Assembly: GCF_016744255.1 (NCBI RefSeq)
Contig: NZ_JADGES010000028.1
Span: forward strand, 1 to 36,144
Reading direction: 5' to 3'
Source of the DNA: Maribacter sp.
GTDB taxonomy: Bacteria; Bacteroidota; Bacteroidia; Flavobacteriales; Flavobacteriaceae
DNA: 36,144 nt
A program made the translations under genes and the position numbers. Shown here in pieces: positions 23,221-31,702 of this stretch. Each line of letters begins with the position of its first letter. Position 1 is the stretch's first letter. The notes below the pieces were generated by a model. The model did not search any database. It had not been told where the DNA came from and worked only from the letters and a program-made list of their open reading frames with translations.

Positions 23221-23856
23221 CTAACCCTTATACTTCATTGGCAAGTAAACTACTTTTTTAGTTTCATAAAAATCTTCTTTAAAAAAAGTAGTTAAATCAT
23301 AAATTTCAGCAGTCTTATAATCCTTTAATTCTTCGGATAAATCACCTCCTTTTAAATACAAGATTCCGTTCCTTCTCTCATGAACAGATTCTTTCTTAAT
23401 TCGTCCTTTTATCCATCTCACAAAAGTTGGCATTGCTGCTACTGCTCTACTTATGATAAAATCATATTGAGAATCTAAATCCTCTACTCTTGTATGTATA
23501 GCTTTAACGTTTGTTATACCCAAACCATCAATCACCTCTTGGACAACTTTTATTTTTTTTCCAATAGCATCCACCAAAGTAAATTGAACTTCTGGAAATA
23601 AAATAGCCATAGGAATCCCAGGAAATCCACCACCTGTACCAACATCTAACACATGCGAACCATCCTTAAAAGTTTGGATTTTTGCAATACCCAAAGAATG
23701 AAGAACATGGCGCAAATAAAGCTCATCGATATCCTTTCTAGAAACCACATTTATTTTCTGGTTCCAGTCTTTATATAAAAATTCTAACTTCTTAAACTGA
23801 TTTTTTTGCTCTTCGGATAAATCAGGAAAATATTTTAAAATAATGTCAGTCTTCAT
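23221..23856 (-). CDS. rsmG: 16S rRNA (guanine527-N7)-methyltransferase
   Basis: 211 residues. RsmG/GidB methylates G527 of 16S rRNA in the 530 loop. Motif I is VLDVGTGGGFPGIPMAI. YKDWNQKINVVSRKD, RHVLHSLGI, RVEDLD and FIISRAVAAM are family signatures. Length is typical. It is divergent from the desaturase gene over 116 bases. I find no exact TAnnTTTG box for it. Confidence 0.95.
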   Translation of the reverse strand: MKTDIILKYFPDLSEEQKNQFKKLEFLYKDWNQKINVVSRKDIDELYLRHVLHSLGIAKIQTFKDGSHVLDVGTGGGFPGIPMAILFPEVQFTLVDAIGKKIKVVQEVIDGLGITNVKAIHTRVEDLDSQYDFIISRAVAAMPTFVRWIKGRIKKESVHERRNGILYLKGGDLSEELKDYKTAEIYDLTTFFKEDFYETKKVVYLPMKYKG

Positions 23857-23949
23857 TTTTGCTTAAAATTTCAACAAAAATAGGCTTTTTAAAGTCAATT
23901 ATTTTTCTCTTTTGGCAAAGTATTATAAGTCCTTTATTTAGAATTAAGC

Positions 23950-23957
23950 TACCTTTG
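23950..23957 (+). promoter_or_regulatory. Desaturase promoter, -7 box TACCTTTG
   Basis: Exact TAnnTTTG match 15 bases before the ATG at 23973, giving a leader of about 10 bases. Confidence 0.65.
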
Positions 23958-23972
23958 TAAAAAAAATATATT

Positions 23973-25073
23973 ATGGAAAAAACAACAATTAGGTTTTCCA
24001 GAAAAGACTCTACCGATTTTTTTAAAACCCTAAACAAAAGGGTTAACCAATATTTCAAGGAGAATAAAATAAAAAAAACAGGCGATTGGCGATTGCACCT
24101 AAAAACCGCAATAATGTTTATCCTTTTTCTTGCGCCGTACTTTGCTATTTTAACCTTAGGGCTACCAAATTGGGCTAATCTTTTATTAACGATTGTCATG
24201 GGGGTTGGTATGGCCGGTGTTGGCATGAACGTTATGCACGATGGTAACCACGGATCCTATTCTAATAAAAAATGGGTCAATAAAATCATGGGCGGAAGCA
24301 TTTATATCCTTGCTGGAAACGTATACAATTGGCAAGTACAACACAATGTACTGCACCACACCTATACGAATATTCAAGGACATGATGAAGATTTAGACGC
24401 AGGAAGAGTTCTGCGATTTTCTAAACATGCGGAATGGCACAAATACCATAAATTTCAACATTACTATTCTATATTTTTATACGGATTACTAACTTTTAAT
24501 TGGGCTGTAACTACCGATTTTCAACAAATGTACAGATACACCAAAAGAAAATTGTCTTATGGAGAATTTCCTAATCCAATAGCAAATTGGAGCAAAATGG
24601 TAATTTTTAAACTAATCTATTTAACTATTTGGATTATACTACCCTTTGTAATTCTTGACATTTCTTGGTGGAAATTATTATTAGGTTTCTTTGTAATGCA
24701 TTATGTTGCTGGGGTTATTTTAAGCGTTGTTTTTCAATTAGCACATGTAATTGATGAAGCAGAAACACCTTTACCAGATGAAAAAGGAAATATTAAAAAC
24801 ACATGGGCTATTCACCAATTATTTACTACTGTAAATTTTGGAAACAAGAGCAAAATAATAAACTGGTTTACAGGCGGTCTTAACCACCAAGTAGAACATC
24901 ATATTTTTCCTAATATAAGCCATGTTCATTACACAAAAATTGGTGAAATTGTTAAACAAACAGCAAAGGAATTTAATTTACCTTACAACGAGTACAAAAC
25001 AACAAGAAAAGCTATAATTTCGCACTTTAAACATTTAAAAGAGTTAGGAAAAAAACCTTCCTTACAATATTAG
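23973..25073 (+). CDS. Front-end type fatty-acid/acyl lipid desaturase
   Basis: 366 residues, integral membrane di-iron desaturase with about four to six membrane helices. Three histidine boxes: HDGNH (89-93), HNVLHH (124-129) and HQVEHH (305-310). The third box has Gln as the first ligand (QVEHH, 306-310), the mark of front-end (delta-5/delta-6-like) and sphingolipid-type desaturases rather than delta-9. There is no fused cytochrome b5. It introduces a double bond into a membrane acyl chain using electrons from an external ferredoxin or cytochrome. It has its own promoter. The aminotransferase gene follows after 21 bases with no promoter box between them. The regiospecificity cannot be read from sequence. 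Confidence 0.9.
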   Translation: MEKTTIRFSRKDSTDFFKTLNKRVNQYFKENKIKKTGDWRLHLKTAIMFILFLAPYFAILTLGLPNWANLLLTIVMGVGMAGVGMNVMHDGNHGSYSNKKWVNKIMGGSIYILAGNVYNWQVQHNVLHHTYTNIQGHDEDLDAGRVLRFSKHAEWHKYHKFQHYYSIFLYGLLTFNWAVTTDFQQMYRYTKRKLSYGEFPNPIANWSKMVIFKLIYLTIWIILPFVILDISWWKLLLGFFVMHYVAGVILSVVFQLAHVIDEAETPLPDEKGNIKNTWAIHQLFTTVNFGNKSKIINWFTGGLNHQVEHHIFPNISHVHYTKIGEIVKQTAKEFNLPYNEYKTTRKAIISHFKHLKELGKKPSLQY

Positions 25074-25094
25074 TATTAGTAAACTTTTTAGAAT

Positions 25095-26282
25095 ATGAGT
25101 AATAATTTATCTGATAGAATTAACAATTTAGCGACTTCTGCAACTTTAGAAATGGCAACTAAAGCAAGAGAATTAAGAGCATCTGGAAAAGATATTATAG
25201 GTTTAAGTTTAGGAGAACCAGACTTTAACACTCCAGATTACATTAAAGAAGCTGCTATACAAGCAATAAAAGATGGTTATAATTCTTATACACCAGTAGA
25301 CGGCTACCTAGATTTAAAGGACGCTATTATCACTAAGTTTAAAAGAGATAATAATATTGCATACGATTATTCTCAGATTGTAGTATCAACTGGTGCTAAA
25401 CAAGCTTTATATAACATTGCACAAGTATGCCTTAACCCTGGAGATGAAGTTTTATTACCATGTCCTTACTGGGTAAGTTATAGTGACATTGTTATGTTAT
25501 CTGGTGGCGTTCCTGTAGAAATAGAAACCTCTATTACTACAGACTTTAAAATGACACCCGAACAATTAGAAAATGCAATTACTCCTAAAACAAAAATGCT
25601 TTGGTACAGTTCACCTTGCAACCCTAGTGGCTCTATTTATAGCAAAGAAGAATTAAGAGCTCTTGCCGATGTCTTAAAAAAACATCCACAAATTGTTATT
25701 GTAAGTGATGAAATATACGAGCATATAAACTACGGAGTTACAGCACATGCTTCTATGGCTGAGTTCGAGGATATGTATGACCGAACCGTAACAGTAAATG
25801 GTGTTGCAAAAGCTTTTGCAATGACAGGATGGCGTATTGGTTATATCGGAGCCCCAGCATACATAGCTAGAGCCTGCAACAAACTACAAGGACAAGTAAC
25901 CAGTGGCGCTAATTGTATTGCCCAAAGAGCTGTAATTACAGCTCTAGTAGAGCCAGCTAGTAGAATTCAATACATGGTTGACAAATTTAAAGAGCGTAGA
26001 ACCTTAATATTAGGTTTATTAAATGATATTGAAGGCTTTAAATGTAACGAACCAGAAGGTGCTTTTTACGTGTATCCAGATATAACTTACTTTTTTGGCA
26101 AAACACTAAATGGAACAAAAATTAATAATGCGTCTGATTTTTCTATGTACTTATTAGAAAACGCAAATGTTGCTACTGTAACTGGAGATGCTTTTGGCAA
26201 TGGAAATTCTATTAGAATATCGTATGCTGCTAGCGAAGAACAAATTATTGAAGCTGTAAAGAGAATTAAAGCAGCTTTATAA
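25095..26282 (+). CDS. Aspartate-type PLP aminotransferase (class I fold)
   Basis: 395 residues. Homodimeric cytosolic fold-type I enzyme. SLGEPDFNTP, GYNSYTPVDGYLDLK, SPCNPSGSIYSKEEL, SDEIYEHINYG and the PLP-binding Lys239 in VAKAFAMTGWRIGY are all present, and RISYAA near the C-terminus supplies the carboxylate-binding Arg. These match the AspB/Igamma group (aspartate:2-oxoglutarate, sometimes prephenate or other amino acids). The substrate is likely aspartate but not proven. It is downstream of the desaturase on the same transcript, ended by a strong terminator. Confidence 0.92.
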   Translation: MSNNLSDRINNLATSATLEMATKARELRASGKDIIGLSLGEPDFNTPDYIKEAAIQAIKDGYNSYTPVDGYLDLKDAIITKFKRDNNIAYDYSQIVVSTGAKQALYNIAQVCLNPGDEVLLPCPYWVSYSDIVMLSGGVPVEIETSITTDFKMTPEQLENAITPKTKMLWYSSPCNPSGSIYSKEELRALADVLKKHPQIVIVSDEIYEHINYGVTAHASMAEFEDMYDRTVTVNGVAKAFAMTGWRIGYIGAPAYIARACNKLQGQVTSGANCIAQRAVITALVEPASRIQYMVDKFKERRTLILGLLNDIEGFKCNEPEGAFYVYPDITYFFGKTLNGTKINNASDFSMYLLENANVATVTGDAFGNGNSIRISYAASEEQIIEAVKRIKAAL

Positions 26283-26302
26283 CAAAATAGCCACTTAATA
26301 TT

Positions 26303-26333
26303 AAAAAAGCCTGCTGAAAAAGCAGGCTTTTTT
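26303..26333. terminator. Bidirectional terminator between the aminotransferase and trkH
   Basis: AAAAAAGCCTGCT (26303-26315) pairs perfectly with AGCAGGCTTTTTT (26321-26333) around loop GAAAA. It lies 2 bases from the trkH stop and serves both converging transcripts. Confidence 0.92.
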
Positions 26334-26335
26334 AA

Positions 26336-27826
26336 TTATGTCTTTTTCCAAAAATAGGGTGTAAATAAAATAAGTACCGTAAATAGCTCTAATCTACCAG
26401 CTAGCATTAAAAATCCGCACCACCATTTGCCTAAATCAGGGAGGCTATTAAAGTTACTTAACGGATTTAAACTACCCAAACCTGGGCCAACATTACCTAG
26501 GGAAGTTGCTGCCCCGCCAATAGCGGACATAAAATCTAATCCTAGCGCTCCTAGAACCAAAGCACCTATAATAAACAATAACATATACAAAACAAAAAAG
26601 GCTATAATATTATATACAATATGCTCTTTTACCGTCTTATTATTATATCGTACTGGGATTATAGCATTTAAATGCAAGGTTCTTTTAAACTCTAACAATC
26701 CATTTTTAATTATTAGTAAATGTCTCATTACTTTAATTCCACCAGCAGTAGAACCCGCAGAGCCTCCCAAAAACATCAATCCAAAAAAGAATATTGTTAA
26801 AAAAGGTGTCCAATTAGTAAAATCCGCAGAAACAAAACCCGTTGTAGTAATTACGGCAATAACCTGAAACAAAGAATGCCTAAAAGAACTTTCCGCAGCA
26901 CCTAATACCATAGGATGGTATTCCGAGACCTCTACATTAGCTTGATAATAAATTACAAAAGCAGCTATTATAGAAAAGACTATTACAAAAATAGAATAGT
27001 ATCTAAATTCCTCATCTTTTAATACGCGCTGCACTTTTCCTTTAAAAGCAAAATAACTTAACACAAAGTTACTTCCTGCTAAGAACATAAAAAACACCAC
27101 TATATACTGAATCAAAGGTGAATCATTCCAATACGCCAAACTTGCATTTTTTGTAGAAAAACCGCCTGTTGACAAGGTTGATAACGAATGATTTACAGCA
27201 TCAAAAAAAGACATTCCTGCCAATTTTAATAGTATGGTTTCCGCAACAGTATATCCAACATAAATATACCATAGACGCTTAGCTGTATCCGTAATTCGCG
27301 GATGAAGTTTATCTGCACTTGGTCCTGGAGCTTCTGCTGAAAATAGCTGCATTCCACCAATACCAAGTAATGGTAAGATTGCTATTGCCAAAACTATAAT
27401 CCCCATCCCTCCAATCCAATGGGTAATACTCCTCCACAACAAGATACCTTTTGGCATAGCCTCTATATCTTCTAAGATAGAAGCTCCTGTAGTTGTATAC
27501 CCTGAAATGGTTTCGAAAAAAGCATTGGTAACACCTGGAATAGCACCTGAAAATAAATAAGGCAACATGCCAGACATAGACATAACGACCCAACCAAAAG
27601 TTACAATAATATACCCTTCTTTACGCTTTACCTCTTTTTTATGGTCCCGCGTGTAATACATAAAAAATGCACCTAAAAACATACTTGCTATCGATGCTAA
27701 GGAAATCCCTAAGGTTGCCCCATCTTTATATATTCCACTTACTACAGCCGCTATTAACATAAACAAGCCGTTGAAAAGCAATAACACACCCATAAGGTGA
27801 AATATTATTTTAGAATTAAGCCTCAT
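26336..27826 (-). CDS. trkH: TrkH-family potassium uptake channel subunit
   Basis: 496 residues, inner-membrane protein of the SKT fold with four membrane-pore-membrane units. Four selectivity-loop segments are visible: GYTTTGAS, LSTGGFST, TTTGFVSA and SLGNVGPG. Each holds the filter glycine, so the K+ filter is intact. GGSAGSTAGGIK is a further family mark. It moves K+ inward and needs the nucleotide-binding TrkA ring. It starts 1 base after the trkA stop, so the pair is coupled. Confidence 0.96.
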   Translation of the reverse strand: MRLNSKIIFHLMGVLLLFNGLFMLIAAVVSGIYKDGATLGISLASIASMFLGAFFMYYTRDHKKEVKRKEGYIIVTFGWVVMSMSGMLPYLFSGAIPGVTNAFFETISGYTTTGASILEDIEAMPKGILLWRSITHWIGGMGIIVLAIAILPLLGIGGMQLFSAEAPGPSADKLHPRITDTAKRLWYIYVGYTVAETILLKLAGMSFFDAVNHSLSTLSTGGFSTKNASLAYWNDSPLIQYIVVFFMFLAGSNFVLSYFAFKGKVQRVLKDEEFRYYSIFVIVFSIIAAFVIYYQANVEVSEYHPMVLGAAESSFRHSLFQVIAVITTTGFVSADFTNWTPFLTIFFFGLMFLGGSAGSTAGGIKVMRHLLIIKNGLLEFKRTLHLNAIIPVRYNNKTVKEHIVYNIIAFFVLYMLLFIIGALVLGALGLDFMSAIGGAATSLGNVGPGLGSLNPLSNFNSLPDLGKWWCGFLMLAGRLELFTVLILFTPYFWKKT

Positions 27827-27827
27827 A

Positions 27828-29177
27828 CTACAAGAACAACTTTTCTATTTTCGTAATTACATTTGGCAAACAACAAACAACTACCCTATCTCCTGCTTGA
27901 ATCTTAAAACCTCCTAAAGCAATAATACCTTTATCACCTCTTACCACTCCTCCTATTGTCGCTGATTTTGGAAAATCTAATTCCCTAATAATAGCTCCCG
28001 TCACCCTAGAGTCTGGCTTTACTACAAATTCTAATATCTCTGCATTTAAATTATTTAAACGCATGGAAGCTACTACATCTCCTCTACGTATATGCCTAAA
28101 TATATTATTTGCAGCTAATAATTTTTTATTAATCAAAGTGTCAATTCCTATAGAATGGGATAATTGAAAATAATCCATATTCTCTACCAAAGCAATTGTC
28201 TTCTTTACATTTTTAGATTTTGCAACCAGACAAGACATAATATTTGTTTCCGAATTTCCGGTCACCGCAATAAAAGCATCCATTGACTCTAAGCTCTCTT
28301 CTTGTAACAATTCTACATTTCTTCCGTCACCATTAATTACTAGAGCGTTTGGCAAATCATCTGCTAAATCGAAGGCCTTTTCTTTATTCTTTTCAACTAG
28401 CTTTACATTAAACTTATTATTACACAAGTCTCTAGCAGTTTTAAAACCAACTTTACTCCCTCCAAGAATCATTACATTTTTAATTGCTTCTTTCTTCTTG
28501 TCTGATAATTTATAAAGCTCATCTACCCCTTCGCTAGTTGTAATAAAATAAACTTGATCTCCTTTTTTAAATACAGTATCTCCTCTAGGAATTACAGTAA
28601 ACTGGGTACCCAACCTCTTTAAAGCTATAGGCATAAAATTAACTTCAGAAAATATTTTAGCCGCTTCTTTTACCATTTTACCAACAAAAGGAGCTGTCTT
28701 TAGCAAAGAAATTCCAACCATAATTAACTTACCATCCTCAAAATCGTAAGTATCATTAAAAGCAGATTTACTAAGTAAGGACTGTATTTCCGTTGCTGCT
28801 AATTCTTCTGGTGAGATTAATTCATCAATACCTAATTCCGAAAACTTTATTGTTTCTTTATTATCTATAAATTCCGTGTTAGATATTCTTGCTATAGTTC
28901 TTTTGCATCCTAACTGTTTTGCCAACATACATAAAGTAATATTAGTAGTTTCAGACGATGTAACCCCGATTACCAAATCGGACTCTTGAACTTGAGCATC
29001 TTGTAATAAGGAGATTGAAGTTGCATCTCCTTTTATAACACGTATATCTAGATGGCTATCTGCATAAGCCAAACTTTCTTTTCGCGTATCTATTAAGGTA
29101 ATATTCTGGGATTCGTAAGATAGCAATTTAGCCAAATGAAATCCCACCTCACCCGCACCTGCAATTAATATTTTCAT
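27828..29177 (-). CDS. trkA: Trk potassium transporter regulatory subunit TrkA
   Basis: 449 residues with two tandem RCK halves. The first Rossmann motif is GAGEVGFHLAKLL at the N-terminus and the second is ILGGSKVGFKTARDL at about 228. Each is followed by a TrkA_C domain (one with GDTVFKKGDQVYFI, one with KIQAGDRVVVCC). It is a cytosolic ring that binds NAD(H)/ATP/ADP and gates TrkH. The putative promoter gives a leader of about 125 bases. Confidence 0.96.
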   Translation of the reverse strand: MKILIAGAGEVGFHLAKLLSYESQNITLIDTRKESLAYADSHLDIRVIKGDATSISLLQDAQVQESDLVIGVTSSETTNITLCMLAKQLGCKRTIARISNTEFIDNKETIKFSELGIDELISPEELAATEIQSLLSKSAFNDTYDFEDGKLIMVGISLLKTAPFVGKMVKEAAKIFSEVNFMPIALKRLGTQFTVIPRGDTVFKKGDQVYFITTSEGVDELYKLSDKKKEAIKNVMILGGSKVGFKTARDLCNNKFNVKLVEKNKEKAFDLADDLPNALVINGDGRNVELLQEESLESMDAFIAVTGNSETNIMSCLVAKSKNVKKTIALVENMDYFQLSHSIGIDTLINKKLLAANNIFRHIRRGDVVASMRLNNLNAEILEFVVKPDSRVTGAIIRELDFPKSATIGGVVRGDKGIIALGGFKIQAGDRVVVCCLPNVITKIEKLFL

Positions 29178-29205
29178 TTAATATATGTCTTGTTTACCAC
29201 AGGCA

Positions 29206-29219
29206 AGAACAACTGTTCT
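29206..29219. repeat. Inverted repeat in the trkA leader
   Basis: AGAACA (29206-29211) and TGTTCT (29214-29219) separated by two bases, about 30 bases before the trkA ATG. It could be a dimer-binding site or a small hairpin; short enough to be chance. Confidence 0.25.
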
Positions 29220-29305
29220 GTCCAAACATCTAGAAGAAAATACCACATTTGGCATTTTTGATTCAATCCGTTTCATTTTACAAAAAATTAGCAAATTTTG
29301 CAAGG

Positions 29306-29313
29306 CAAAATTA
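29306..29313 (-). promoter_or_regulatory. trkAH promoter, -7 box TAATTTTG
   Basis: Exact TAnnTTTG on the minus strand (29313 to 29306), with TTG at 29333-29331 giving a 17-base spacer to the -33 element. Confidence 0.6.
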
Positions 29314-29413
29314 CATAATTTAATTGGTTACAATATACTTTAAACCTTTAAAGAACATAAGATTAGTACCTTTTATTGTTTAAATAAAGAAGCACTAGCA
29401 TCTTCCTATATTG

Positions 29414-29421
29414 TATATTTG
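29414..29421 (+). promoter_or_regulatory. menG/ubiE promoter, -7 box TATATTTG
   Basis: Exact TAnnTTTG match 16 bases before the ATG at 29438. The in-frame TTG at 29411 overlaps it and is not the start. Confidence 0.6.
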
Positions 29422-29437
29422 CCAAAAATTGCTAAAA

Positions 29438-30166
29438 ATGACCAAAAAGGTTACTCCATATAAAGACTCTGATTTAGGCAAAAAAGAGCAGGTTACTCAA
29501 ATGTTTAATACCATATCTAAGAATTATGATGGTTTAAATAGAGTTATCTCTTTTGGAATTGATATAAAATGGCGAAAAAAAGTAGTTTCCATTTTATCTA
29601 AAAAGAAACCCTCATCTATCTTAGACATTGCCACCGGAACTGGAGACCTTGCAATTAACATGGTTGATACTGGAGCTACAAAAATTGTTGGATTAGACAT
29701 TTCACCTGGAATGCTCGAAGTTGGCAAAAATAAAATTGCAGATAAAAAATTAAACCACACTATAGAGATGATTGTTGGGGATAGCGAAAACCTACCCTTT
29801 GAAGAAAACTCGTTCGACGCCATAACCGTAGCTTTTGGTGTACGTAATTTTGAAAATTTAGAAAAAGGTTTGGCTGAAATATTCAGAGTCCTTAAACCTA
29901 ATGGCTCTTTTGTTGTTTTAGAAACTTCTGTTCCTACAAAAACACCTTTTAAACAAGGCTATCGTTTTTATACAAAATATATACTACCATTAATTGGAAG
30001 AATATTCTCTAAAGACCGTTCTGCTTATGCTTATTTAAGTGAATCTGCATCTGTTTTTCCACATGGCGAAAACTTCAACAATATTTTACGTAAAATTGGG
30101 TTTATAGATGTAGTGAATAAACCTCAGACTTTTGGAGTTGCATCTATATATGTAGCTTCTAAATAA
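29438..30166 (+). CDS. ubiE: Demethylmenaquinone/ubiquinone C-methyltransferase
   Basis: 242 residues ([19 protein letters not shown]...). Class I methyltransferase: [15 protein letters not shown] (motif I), [30 protein letters not shown], and [12 protein letters not shown], the UbiE/MenG signature. [15 protein letters not shown] follows. In Bacteroidetes the quinone is menaquinone, so the role is the last methylation of demethylmenaquinone at the inner membrane (MenG function). That quinone is the acceptor for the Nqr complex encoded in this window. porT follows after 33 bases with no separate promoter box. Confidence 0.96.
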   Translation: MTKKVTPYKDSDLGKKEQVTQMFNTISKNYDGLNRVISFGIDIKWRKKVVSILSKKKPSSILDIATGTGDLAINMVDTGATKIVGLDISPGMLEVGKNKIADKKLNHTIEMIVGDSENLPFEENSFDAITVAFGVRNFENLEKGLAEIFRVLKPNGSFVVLETSVPTKTPFKQGYRFYTKYILPLIGRIFSKDRSAYAYLSESASVFPHGENFNNILRKIGFIDVVNKPQTFGVASIYVASK

Positions 30167-30199
30167 AAGACTATAAAGCCAGTAAATGGCAATAGAAGT

Positions 30200-30943
30200 A
30201 TGACAATAACAGATATAAAAAATAGTTTCCCTTCAAAATTTATTGGAAAAGCTTTTCTTTTCTCCATAGTTATTAGTTCATTTTTTATTAGCCATAAAAC
30301 CGAAGCACAATTTAACGAAAGACCTGTTCTTAATTTAGAAAACGAGGATGAACCCCTTTTAAACTGGGGATATTACTTAGGCTTTAATCAATATGATTTT
30401 AAATTTAGCTACATTAATAACGCTCCAGATATTCTAGTACAAAAAAGTATTGGTTTTAATGTAGGATTAATAGGCGAATTAAGACTTAACGATTTTTTAG
30501 ACCTTAGATTTGAACCTGGCTTAAGCTACTCCTCTAGAAACCTTGGTTTCACAGGGTTTACAGAAGAACGCGATGCCATAAGAGAAGTGAAATCTACTTA
30601 CATTAATTTCCCCTTACTATTAAAAGCAAGCACCAAAAGATTAGGCAACTGGAAACCTTATTTAGTTGGCGGCGTATCTACTTCCATGAATTTGGGAAGT
30701 AACGAAACTAGCTTGGATGACAATTCTGCAGGAACTTTTCGAATGAAAAAATCTGTTTACAATTATGAATTAGGATTTGGAATAGATTTTTATTTGGAAT
30801 ATTTTAAATTCTCTCCATCTATTCGTGGCGTTTTTGCCATAACAGATGAACTTGTAAGAGATGCAGACCCAAATAGCCCGTGGACAGGGAACATAGATCT
30901 TATGCAAACCCGTGGACTTTTTATAAACTTTACTTTTGAGTAA
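30200..30943 (+). CDS. porT: Type IX secretion system protein PorT
   Basis: 247 residues. N-terminal signal segment ends near HKTEAQ (about residue 36). The mature part is a small outer-membrane-protein-like beta barrel: FNERPVLNLENEDEPLLNWG at the start, YYLGFNQYDFKFSY, LDLRFEPGLSYSSRNLGF, YINFPLLLKAS, PYLVGGVSTSMNLG and FSPSIRGVFAITDEL. These match PorT/SprT, required for T9SS secretion in Porphyromonas and Flavobacterium. As I recall, menG-porT adjacency is common in Flavobacteriaceae and supports the call. It converges on the RNA methyltransferase with 6 bases between the stops. Confidence 0.92.
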   Translation: MTITDIKNSFPSKFIGKAFLFSIVISSFFISHKTEAQFNERPVLNLENEDEPLLNWGYYLGFNQYDFKFSYINNAPDILVQKSIGFNVGLIGELRLNDFLDLRFEPGLSYSSRNLGFTGFTEERDAIREVKSTYINFPLLLKASTKRLGNWKPYLVGGVSTSMNLGSNETSLDDNSAGTFRMKKSVYNYELGFGIDFYLEYFKFSPSIRGVFAITDELVRDADPNSPWTGNIDLMQTRGLFINFTFE

Positions 30944-30949
30944 TCTTTT

Positions 30950-31678
30950 TTAGAAACTAAACCTTCTTATCTCGTTTAATAAAATAGAAGTAGCCGTAGC
31001 AACATTTAAACTTTCTGTAGTAGAATCTCCAAATTGTGGTATCGATATTTTGTTTGTACACAGAGCCTCAATTTCTTTAGAAACCCCATTTGCCTCGTTC
31101 CCCATTACTAACACTCCTTTTTCTGGAATTTTTTCTTTATAAACGACTTTCCCATCCATAAAAGCGCCATAAATAGGTAATTCTGTTTCTTCTAAAAAAA
31201 GTTTTAGATTCATGTAAACAATATTCACTCTAGAAATAGAACCCATTGTTGCTTGTAAAACCTTAGGATTATAACAATCTACAGTCGTAATGGAACAAAC
31301 TAAGTTTTTAATTCCGAACCAATCGCACAACCGAATTATAGTTCCTAGATTTCCTGGATCTCTTATGTCATCAAGTCCAACGGTCCAATCCTTTATTTCC
31401 AATTTTTCACTTTTTGGAATATGAAAAACACCTAATACAGAACTTGAATTTTTTAAAGAACTCATTTGCTTCATTTCCGAAATGCTTACTAAATCACATA
31501 TATGACCGAGTTTTTTTCCAAAATTCTCCTCCGAGGTAAATATTCTAGAAACTTCAATTTTAGACAAAAGTAATTCTCTCACCGTTTTTTCTCCCTCTAC
31601 AACAAACAATTTATGCTGATTTCGGTACTTTTTTTGCTGTAAGCTTTTTATAAGTTTTATTTGGCTTTTACCAACCAT
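30950..31678 (-). CDS. TrmH/SpoU-family (SPOUT) RNA 2'-O-methyltransferase
   Basis: 242 residues. An N-terminal RNA-binding SpoU_sub_bind segment (KYRNQHKLFVVEGEKTV) precedes the knotted SPOUT domain. Motif 1 is DIRDPGNLGTIIR, motif 2 is VMGNEANGVS and motif 3 is STESLNVATATSILLNE. It probably 2'-O-methylates a ribose in rRNA or tRNA; the site is not readable. The ATG is only 24 bases from the divergent tamL ATG, so the two promoter regions overlap the neighbouring coding sequences. Confidence 0.92.
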   Translation of the reverse strand: MVGKSQIKLIKSLQQKKYRNQHKLFVVEGEKTVRELLLSKIEVSRIFTSEENFGKKLGHICDLVSISEMKQMSSLKNSSSVLGVFHIPKSEKLEIKDWTVGLDDIRDPGNLGTIIRLCDWFGIKNLVCSITTVDCYNPKVLQATMGSISRVNIVYMNLKLFLEETELPIYGAFMDGKVVYKEKIPEKGVLVMGNEANGVSKEIEALCTNKISIPQFGDSTTESLNVATATSILLNEIRRFSF

Positions 31679-31688
31679 TCAAATAATG

Positions 31689-31696
31689 TATTTTTG
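31689..31696 (+). promoter_or_regulatory. tamL promoter, -7 box TATTTTTG, next to the ATG
   Basis: Exact TAnnTTTG match ending 6 bases before the ATG at 31703. Transcription would begin within about 3 bases of the start codon, so the mRNA is probably leaderless. The -33 region lies inside the divergent methyltransferase gene. Confidence 0.55.
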
Positions 31697-31702
31697 ATTT
31701 CT

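Noticed and set aside
23221-25073. Possible horizontal island around rsmG and the desaturase
   Set aside because: No integrase, tRNA, flanking repeats or visible composition change. rsmG is core and neighbours look native.
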